Source: Kineococcus sp. NBC_00420 (GTDB lineage: Bacteria > Actinomycetota > Actinomycetes > Actinomycetales > Kineococcaceae). From it: a DNA stretch of 64,000 nucleotides. Positions 58,943 through 64,000 of this stretch are shown in pieces (position 1 is the first letter of the stretch; each line of letters opens with the position of its first letter). The notes beneath the pieces were generated by a model. That model had not been told where the DNA came from, made no database searches, and saw nothing but the letters and a program-made list of their open reading frames with translations. Position numbers and translations under genes: made by a program. The stretch spans positions 4,340,001 to 4,404,000 of the forward strand of contig NZ_CP107930.1 of assembly GCF_036021035.1 (NCBI RefSeq), written 5' to 3'.

Positions 58943-60303
58943 TCCTCCAACGCCACCTGGCGTTCGTGGGCGTGGTCGACGATGCGTTCGGGGTAGCCCT
59001 GCTCGTACCCGTCGGCCGCGTCCCAGGGGGTGTGCGCGGACTTCCCCGCGAGGTGGCCCAGCTCCGGGACCCAGCGGCGGACGTAGCTGCCGTCGGGGTC
59101 GAACTTCTGGCCCTGGGTGATCGGGTTGAAGATCCGGAAGAACGGCGAGGCGTCGGTCCCCGACCCCGCCACCCACTGCCAGCCGTGGTTGTTGCTGGCG
59201 AGGTCCCCGTCGCGCAACCAGTGCATGAACTCCCGTGCCCCGGAGCGCCAGTCGACGTGCAGGTCCTTGACGAGGAAGCTCGCGACGATCATCCGGACCC
59301 GGTTGTGGACCCACCCGACGGAGCGCAGCTGGCGCATCCCGGCGTCGACGATGGGGAACCCCGTGCGCCCCTCGGCCCAGGCCGTGAACGACTCGCCCAC
59401 GGGTTCGTAGTTCATGGCCGCCAGTTGTGGGCGGTAGTACTCCCGGGCGGACTCCGGGCGGTTCCAGAGCACGTCGGCGTAGAACTCCCGCCAGCACAGT
59501 TCGGTCCGGTAGGTCTCCGCCCCCACCGACCGCTTCGCACGCAACGCGGCCAGCAGGGTCCGGGGATGCAGCTCGCCCCACTTCAGGGCGTGCGAGAGCT
59601 GGGAGGTGCCGTCGTGGTCGGGGCGGTTCCGCTCGCCGTCGTAGTCGGCCAGGGCGCCGTCGAGGAAGTCGTGCCAGCGCGCGAAGGCGGCGTCCTCGCC
59701 GGCCTCGGGGAGTTCGAGGTCGCCCAGGTCCGGTTCGCCCGGCCAGTGCGAGCCGTCGACCCCCGCACCGTCGTGCACCCAGTCGACGTCACCGGGATCG
59801 GCGGCGGGCGCGGGCCAGCCGTGCTCGTTCCAGGCGCGTGAGAACGGGGTGAAGACCTGGAACGGCTTGCCGGAGCCGTTGAGGATGGTCCCGGGCCCGA
59901 TGGCGTAGGGCGTCCCGGTGCGGACCAGTTCACGGTCGTGACCCGCCAGCGCCGTCGCGACCGCGTCGTCGCGCCGACGGCCGTAGGGGCCGGCGTCGGC
60001 GCTGACGTGCACCCGGCGGGCCCCGACCCGCGCGGCGACGTCGTCCACGACCTGCGCCGGGTCGCCCGCTTCGACCACGAGGTTGCCGTCCAGGGACGCG
60101 TCGAGCGCCCGCAGCGAGCGGAGCAGGTAGGCGCGACGGACGTCCCCGGAGGGCTTCCAGAGCGTGGGGTCGATGACGAAGAGCGGGAGCACCGACCCTT
60201 CCGCCGCCGCGGCGAGCAACGCCGGGTGGTCGCTGAGTCGGAGGTCCCGACGGAACCAGAGCACGCTGGTCCTCGGGTCACGGTCCTGTTCGCGGGCGGC
60301 CAC
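58921..60303 (-). CDS. phr: Deoxyribodipyrimidine photolyase (cryptochrome/photolyase family)
   Basis: Protein of 460 residues. N-terminal VLWFRRDLRLSDHPAL opens the antenna domain. The FAD-binding domain has TSQLSHALKWGELHPRT, WREFYADVLWNRP, FPIVDAGMRQL, VHNRVRMIVASFLVKDL, DGDLASNNHGWQWVAG and RIFNPITQGQKFDPDG. This is the class I CPD photolyase pattern. It repairs UV dimers using light. Starts at GTG 60303. Divergent from ideR. Confidence 0.95.
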   Translation of the reverse strand: MAAREQDRDPRTSVLWFRRDLRLSDHPALLAAAAEGSVLPLFVIDPTLWKPSGDVRRAYLLRSLRALDASLDGNLVVEAGDPAQVVDDVAARVGARRVHVSADAGPYGRRRDDAVATALAGHDRELVRTGTPYAIGPGTILNGSGKPFQVFTPFSRAWNEHGWPAPAADPGDVDWVHDGAGVDGSHWPGEPDLGDLELPEAGEDAAFARWHDFLDGALADYDGERNRPDHDGTSQLSHALKWGELHPRTLLAALRAKRSVGAETYRTELCWREFYADVLWNRPESAREYYRPQLAAMNYEPVGESFTAWAEGRTGFPIVDAGMRQLRSVGWVHNRVRMIVASFLVKDLHVDWRSGAREFMHWLRDGDLASNNHGWQWVAGSGTDASPFFRIFNPITQGQKFDPDGSYVRRWVPELGHLAGKSAHTPWDAADGYEQGYPERIVDHAHERQVALEDYARVKG

Positions 60304-60454
60304 GCCGGGACGCTATCCGCGCGTCCGCCGCCCCGCCCGGTGGAGGCCCGGCGGAGGTGGGGCTCCGACCCGTCGGACGCTCTGCGCGGACACGCCCCGA
60401 ACGCCCCGGGGTCAAGGGTGCGACCACCGGTCGCGATGAACGATGATGGGCACC

Positions 60455-61138
60455 GTGAGCGATCTCATCGACACCACCGAGATGTACCTCAAGACGGTCT
60501 TCGAACTGGAAGAGGAAGGCATCGTGCCGATGCGCGCTCGCATCGCCGAGCGGTTGCACCACTCCGGCCCGACGGTCTCCCAGACCGTGGCGCGGATGGA
60601 GCGCGACGGGTTGCTGCACGTGGGCACCGACCGGCGGCTGGAGCTGACCGACGCCGGCAAGCAGAAGGCGATGCGGGTCATGCGCAAGCACCGCCTCACC
60701 GAGCGCCTGCTGACCGACGTCATCGGACTGGAGTGGAGCCTCGTCCACGAGGAGGCCTGCCGCTGGGAGCACGTCGTCTCCGAGGAGGTCGAGAAGCGCC
60801 TCGTGGCGATCCTGGACCACCCGCACTCCTCGCCCTACGGCAACCCGATCCCCGGTCTGGACGAGCTGGGGGAGGAGTGCTCGACCGAGGACTTCCGCTC
60901 CGGTGTGCAGTCGCTGAGCAGCCCCGAGCTCGAAGGGCGCTCCGTCGTCGTGCGGCGCCTCGGCGAACCGCTGCAGACCGACGTCCCGCTGCTGGCCCGC
61001 TTCCACGCCGCCGGCCTGGTCCCCGGGGTCGAGGTCGTCGCGAAGTCGTCGGCCTCCGGCGTGGAGGTCGCGGTGGGCGAGGGTGTGGTGGACCTCACGT
61101 CGGCCGAGGCGTCGCACATCTTCGTCGCACTCAGCTGA
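60455..61138 (+). CDS. ideR: Iron-dependent transcriptional regulator (IdeR/DtxR family)
   Basis: Protein of 227 residues. Counted from GTG 60455, the metal ligands are M10, H79, E83, H98, C102, E105 and H106, the same numbers as in DtxR and IdeR. This numbering match decides the start over ATGs at 60443 and 60446. The N-terminal winged helix (RIAERLHHSGPTVSQTVARM) and C-terminal SH3-like domain are complete. With Fe2+ it should repress siderophore and iron-uptake genes. A hairpin follows the stop. Confidence 0.95.
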   Translation: MSDLIDTTEMYLKTVFELEEEGIVPMRARIAERLHHSGPTVSQTVARMERDGLLHVGTDRRLELTDAGKQKAMRVMRKHRLTERLLTDVIGLEWSLVHEEACRWEHVVSEEVEKRLVAILDHPHSSPYGNPIPGLDELGEECSTEDFRSGVQSLSSPELEGRSVVVRRLGEPLQTDVPLLARFHAAGLVPGVEVVAKSSASGVEVAVGEGVVDLTSAEASHIFVALS

Positions 61139-61152
61139 CCCCGCCCGACCCG

Positions 61153-61178
61153 GGAACCCCTCGACGACGCGGGGTTCC
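61153..61178 (+). terminator. Hairpin after ideR
   Basis: GGAACCCC (61153-61160) and GGGGTTCC (61171-61178) form an 8-bp stem with a 10-nt loop, 15 bp after the ideR stop. No U tract, so moderate confidence. Confidence 0.5.
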
Positions 61179-61361
61179 GGGCCCGGGAACAGCCCGGACA
61201 GCCGCCTGCCGGCCCTCCCACGGGTGATCTGCGACGGAGGGTGAAGGCCGAGGTCACCCGTTCGGCCCTCGGCGTCGTCCGCTTCCCGTTCTCAGTCGTC
61301 ACTCTCTGTACATCAAGCCCGACTCGTCGTCACGTCCCCGGCACCAGTTCGTCACCGGGTC

Positions 61362-61391
61362 GTGACATTCGACCCAGGATCGGGTTATGGT
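61362..61391 (+). promoter_or_regulatory. Putative promoter of the riboswitch-controlled NlpC/P60 gene
   Basis: GTGACA (61362-61367) and TATGGT (61386-61391) are 18 bp apart. Transcription would start near 61398, about 36 nt before the riboswitch. Confidence 0.45.
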
Positions 61392-61433
61392 CCACCCGCA
61401 TCCTCGACAGCGCACGCGGATGCCCTCACGTGG

Positions 61434-61618
61434 ACGCCGAGCCCTGCCACCACGCCGAGGTCCCCCGAGACATTTCATGGCAGGGGTGGGGGAACCACGT
61501 TTCCCGGGCGGAGCACGACCACCTGGTCGCGCCGAGTCCTTGGGGTGAAGCCGGTGCGAACCGGCCGGGGGATACTCCCTCCCGAACCCGACAGCTCACC
61601 TCGCAGGCGTCGGAGAGG
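61434..61618 (+). ncRNA. ydaO-yuaA (cyclic di-AMP) riboswitch
   Basis: The P1/P2 arm CCCTGCC (61442-61448) pairs with GGCAGGG (61479-61485), followed by a G-rich GGGGGAACCAC. Downstream are the hallmark GGGGTGAAGCCGG, a GGGGGATACTCCCTCCCGAA segment, CCGACAGCTCACCTCGCAGG and the terminal GTCGGAGAGG, matching the consensus of this class as I know it. It precedes a cell-wall hydrolase, a typical actinobacterial target. Ligand binding would switch expression off. Confidence 0.85.
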
Positions 61619-61626
61619 CCACCACC

Positions 61627-62484
61627 TTGACGACTCGCGTCCAGGCGCGCCATCGCGCCGCCGTTCGTGCCCGTACCCCCCTGACCGACCTGTCCGACAG
61701 CGTCGCCCGCACCGCCGGCGGCGCCGTCCGCACCGGTGCGGTCGCCGCCGCCGCCGGTGGTCTGCTCGTCTCCGTCGCTCTCCCCGCGAGCGCCGTGACC
61801 AGTGCAGCCCCGGCCGCCGTCGGCTCGAGCGTCGCCTCGGTGGCGACCGCCGTTCCCGCCGCCTTCGGCACCACTGCCGCCGGCGTCGTGTCGGCACCCG
61901 CCACGGTGAGCACCCTGTCGAGCACCGCGACGTTCTCCGCTGCCCCGGCCGCTGCGCCCGTCGTCGTCGCCGCCCCGGTCCTCACCCGGGCCACCCGTAC
62001 CGCGGACGCCGTCCCGGTCGTGGCCTCCAGCGTCGCGGAGAACGCGATCGTCGCCGAGCCCGCGCCGGTCGTGGCGGCTCCGGTGGCCGCACCGGCTCCC
62101 GCGCCCGCCCCGGTCCAGGCCTCGATGGGTGCGCGCATCCTCGACGTGGCCGACGACTACGCCGGTGTCCCCTACGTCTACGGCGGCACCACCCCCGCCG
62201 GCTTCGACTGCTCGGGCTACACCAGCTACGTCTACCGCCAGGTCGGCGTCGAGATCCCCCGGACCGCCGCCGCCCAGAAGTCGGCCGCGGCCACGATCTC
62301 CCGCGGCGACGCCGTCCCCGGCGACCTCGTCTTCTTCAGCAACGGCTCCGGCCGTGCCTTCCACGTGGGCATCTACGCGGGCGGCGGGATGATGTGGGAC
62401 GCGCCGCGGACCGGCAAGCCCGTCCAGCTCCGCGCGATCTGGAGCGACGCCGTCACCTTCGGTCGCCTCGCCGCCACCGTCTGA
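61627..62484 (+). CDS. Secreted NlpC/P60-family cell-wall endopeptidase
   Basis: Protein of 285 residues. An N-terminal signal (AGGLLVSVALPASAVTSAAP) is followed by a long Ala/Val/Pro-rich linker (about residues 60-165). The catalytic domain starts at GARILDVADDYAGVPYVYGG and has the nucleophile Cys in GFDCSGYTSYVYRQ, then the His in FHVGIYAGGGMMWDAP. It cleaves peptide stems of peptidoglycan. GGAGAGG, 8 nt before TTG 61627, supports the TTG start. The riboswitch lies in its leader, and a hairpin follows the gene. Confidence 0.92.
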   Translation: MTTRVQARHRAAVRARTPLTDLSDSVARTAGGAVRTGAVAAAAGGLLVSVALPASAVTSAAPAAVGSSVASVATAVPAAFGTTAAGVVSAPATVSTLSSTATFSAAPAAAPVVVAAPVLTRATRTADAVPVVASSVAENAIVAEPAPVVAAPVAAPAPAPAPVQASMGARILDVADDYAGVPYVYGGTTPAGFDCSGYTSYVYRQVGVEIPRTAAAQKSAAATISRGDAVPGDLVFFSNGSGRAFHVGIYAGGGMMWDAPRTGKPVQLRAIWSDAVTFGRLAATV

Positions 62485-62530
62485 TCGAGGCACGTCACCG
62501 ATCGGCGAGTGATCGTCGCTCGGGTCCGCA

Positions 62531-62599
62531 AGAACGGCGCTCGTCGCGCCCACCGGAGGAGGCTCCCGCCTCCGACGGTGGTGCGGCGGGCGCCGTTCT
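62531..62599 (+). terminator. Long hairpin after the NlpC/P60 gene
   Basis: AGAACGGCGC (62531-62540) pairs with GCGCCGTTCT (62590-62599), with a second GC-rich hairpin in the loop. It lies 46 bp after the stop. Confidence 0.6.
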
Positions 62600-62735
62600 C
62601 GCGTTCGCGACCCGGCCGATCCGGGTCACCTCCCCGGTTCCGGCGCGCCCAGTGGGATTCACGGGAAAGTTGCTGACTCCACCACCCCTCGCGACGTAGG
62701 GTGCCGTCAACGACGACGGCACCCACGGAGGTCCG

Positions 62736-62915
62736 ATGACCAGGCGTCACGGCGGCACAGCCACCGTGGTGCCCCACGCCCTCCAGCAGCACGCGGAGCA
62801 CCACCACCACGTGCACCACCACCATGTGCACGTCGTCGCTCTCAGAGGCGCCCTCCCCACCGGGGACGGCGCCTCTCGTCGTCTCAGGAGGTGGATGTGC
62901 GCACGCTCGTGCTGA
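62736..62915 (+). CDS. His-rich 59-residue leader peptide
   Basis: ATG 62736 with GGAGG at 62727-62731 (4 nt spacing) encodes 59 residues with 12 His among the first 32, including HHHHVHHHHVH. Codons are CAC except one CAT. The C-terminal half is basic and spans the hairpin at 62844-62876. The stop (62913-62915) lies 19 bp inside the next gene, which starts at 62897, so translation could be coupled. A run of one amino acid's codons in a short ORF ahead of a hairpin looks like an attenuator leader. The alternative is a small metal-binding peptide. Confidence 0.55.
   Translation: MTRRHGGTATVVPHALQQHAEHHHHVHHHHVHVVALRGALPTGDGASRRLRRWMCARSC
62844..62876 (+). terminator. Hairpin inside the leader ORF, candidate attenuator
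   Basis: AGAGGCGCC (62844-62852) pairs with GGCGCCTCT (62868-62876), a perfect 9-bp stem with a CCCC/GGGG extension in the loop. It ends 9 bp before the AGGAGG site of the HNH gene and follows the His-codon run by 12 nt. No real U tract. Confidence 0.6.
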
Positions 62916-63391
62916 ACGCCGGCTTCGAACCGCTCGCGGTGGTGTCCTTCCGCAGGGCACTCGTCCTCGTGCTCGCCGGGAAGGCGTCGGTGGTCCTCGC
63001 CGACGCCGACCCCGTCGTCGGCGCGACGATGAGCCTCGAACGGCCCTCCGTCATCCTGCTCACGCGCTACGTCCGCGTCCCGCGCGGCCAGGTCGTCCCG
63101 GTCAGCCGGCGTGGCGTCCTGCGCCGCGACCACCAGCGCTGCGCCTACTGCCGCGGCCACGCGAGCACCGTCGACCACGTCCTGCCGCGCAGCCGCCGCG
63201 GCCCGGACACCTGGGAGAACCTCGTCGCCTGCTGCGTGCGCTGCAACAACGCCAAGGGCGACCGCACCCCCGAGGAGATGGGCTGGAGCATGCCGTTCCG
63301 ACCCGCCGCCCCCCGGGGCGCGTCCTGGGCCGTGCGGGGGGCCGAGACCCCCGACCCCCGCTGGGACGAGTTCCTCGCCACCGCCGCCTGA
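62897..63391 (+). CDS. HNH endonuclease
   Basis: Protein of 164 residues. The N-terminal VRTLVLNAGFEPLAVVSF domain is common to an actinobacterial HNH family. The HNH motif is HQRCAYCRGHASTVDHVLPRSRRG, followed by ENLVACCVRCNNAKGDRTPEEMGW, giving two Zn-binding CxxC pairs and the catalytic His. AGGAGG at 62886-62891 lies 5 nt before GTG 62897. The role (repair, restriction or other) is unknown. It is preceded by the His-rich leader and hairpin. Confidence 0.9.
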   Translation: MRTLVLNAGFEPLAVVSFRRALVLVLAGKASVVLADADPVVGATMSLERPSVILLTRYVRVPRGQVVPVSRRGVLRRDHQRCAYCRGHASTVDHVLPRSRRGPDTWENLVACCVRCNNAKGDRTPEEMGWSMPFRPAAPRGASWAVRGAETPDPRWDEFLATAA

Positions 63392-63481
63392 CCCCGGTCC
63401 CGCCGGCGGGACGACGGACGGCGTCCGGGGTTCCGCCGTGCGGATGACGAGGACGGCGCGGGTGGGTGCGACGCTGGGGGC

Positions 63482-63817
63482 ATGGACGAGAACAAGAGGC
63501 AGGGCGAGTCGATCGACGCGGTGCTGCGGGGTCTGCTGAAGCAGGGCCGGCTGGACCCGGGAGCCGAACGCCTCGCAGAACAGGGCATCGACCGGCTGAA
63601 GGCGTTCCTCGGCTCGACCCCGGGGGCGCGGACCACGACCGGGACCGAGGTCCCCGAGGACGCCGAGGTGGTCGTCCCCGGCGGGCGGGAGATGCTCATG
63701 CACACGATCCCGCTGCCCGACGGCACCCGGGTCGAGGTCCTGGTGCCGGAGCGCCTCACCCGTGCCGAGGCCGACCGGGTCGCCGGTGTCCTCACCGCGC
63801 TGGCCGTCGATGAGTGA
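63482..63817 (+). CDS. Hypothetical protein
   Basis: Acidic protein of 111 residues with no signal peptide or membrane segment. The N-terminal half is helical (SIDAVLRGLLKQGRLDPGAERLAEQGIDRL); the C-terminal half (MLMHTIPLPDGTRVEVLVPERLTRAEADRV) looks like a beta-hairpin plus helix. I do not recognise the family. The last 8 bp overlap the next gene (ATGAGTGA), suggesting coupling to the S4-domain gene. Confidence 0.7.
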   Translation: MDENKRQGESIDAVLRGLLKQGRLDPGAERLAEQGIDRLKAFLGSTPGARTTTGTEVPEDAEVVVPGGREMLMHTIPLPDGTRVEVLVPERLTRAEADRVAGVLTALAVDE

Positions 63818-64000
63818 GGTGGCGGTGGAGACGATCGACGTGGAGGTGACGGGGATCGTGCGCCTCGGGCAGTTCCTCAAGCTCGCCGGCGCCGTCGACT
63901 CCGGTGGGGAGGCCCGTGAGGTCCTCCAGGCCGGGGAGGTGACGGTGAACGAGGAGCCCGAGGACCGCCGGGGTCGTCAGCTCTCCGACGGTGACGTCGT
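63810..64000 (+). CDS. S4-domain RNA-binding protein (YbcJ/RqcP-like), 5' part
   Basis: The window holds about 63 codons; the 3' end is cut off by the right edge. The S4 fold is visible: VRLGQFLKLAGAVDSGGEAREVLQAGEVTVNEEPEDRRGRQLSDGD. Single S4-domain proteins bind structured RNA, often at ribosomes. The start ATG overlaps the preceding stop by 8 bp. Confidence 0.8.
   Translation, partial: MSEVAVETIDVEVTGIVRLGQFLKLAGAVDSGGEAREVLQAGEVTVNEEPEDRRGRQLSDGDV

Larger units (their letters stand above)
61139..61626. other. 488-bp intergenic region ahead of the NlpC/P60 gene
   Basis: Contains the ideR hairpin, a promoter-like pair (61362-61391) and a c-di-AMP riboswitch (61434-61618). I see no coding sequence. 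Confidence 0.7.

Overview
The window is dense, very GC-rich DNA with GTG and TTG starts, many 4-nt start/stop overlaps and strongly biased third positions. Together with an IdeR-type regulator, DUF3027, DUF2530 and a c-di-AMP riboswitch in front of an NlpC/P60 protein, this points to a high-GC actinobacterium. A Kineococcus-like member of the Kineosporiales is my best guess, by inference only. No rRNA, tRNA, insertion sequence, prophage or CRISPR array was seen. The window looks like chromosome rich in sugar-catabolism genes.

Layout. (1) 1-6476 is an L-fucose island: a diketo-deoxy-fuconate hydrolase (cut by the left edge), L-fuconate dehydratase, SDR, aldo-keto reductase, lactonase and cytoplasmic GH29 fucosidase on +, facing a GntR regulator and a mutarotase on -. 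(2) 6509-7886 holds pdxH and an S51 peptidase. (3) 8152-12207 is a LacI regulator with a GH38 alpha-mannosidase. (4) 12208-24543 is a hexuronate and nickel-pincer block: larE-larB-larC, a LacI regulator, uxaC-uxuB, a LarA-family epimerase, a Gfo/Idh dehydrogenase, two xylose-isomerase-like TIM barrels and a YeiH transporter. No mannonate or altronate dehydratase is present, so I infer that the nickel enzyme interconverts mannonate and gluconate. (5) 24554-33985 is housekeeping and regulatory: serC, a DUF1540 protein, a methyltransferase, MFS/MarR, a GGDEF-EAL protein, an aminotransferase and an SDR. (6) 34023-40253 holds DUF2530, then csp/DUF3027/sacsin-like ATPase on -, a HAD phosphatase and superoxide dismutase. 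(7) 40336-48472 holds a broken GH76 mannanase, LysR/MFS, a CopC-like protein, a large secreted subtilase and a 2H phosphoesterase. (8) 48473-54504 is one tightly overlapped NAD operon: nrtR-nadA-nadB-nadC-cysteine desulfurase-GNAT. (9) 54505-64000 holds two MFS exporters, a double-AsnC regulator, photolyase, ideR, a riboswitch-controlled NlpC/P60 hydrolase, a His-rich leader peptide with a hairpin in front of an HNH endonuclease, and an S4-domain gene cut by the right edge.

The observations most worth a second look are the LarA-family enzyme embedded in the glucuronate genes, the paired GTTGC-N5-GTTGC sites in the two divergent promoters of that block, and the His-codon-rich leader with a hairpin upstream of the HNH gene. 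Next come the frame-broken GH76 gene with an intact Tat signal, and a 12-codon ORF with an unusually long Shine-Dalgarno match.
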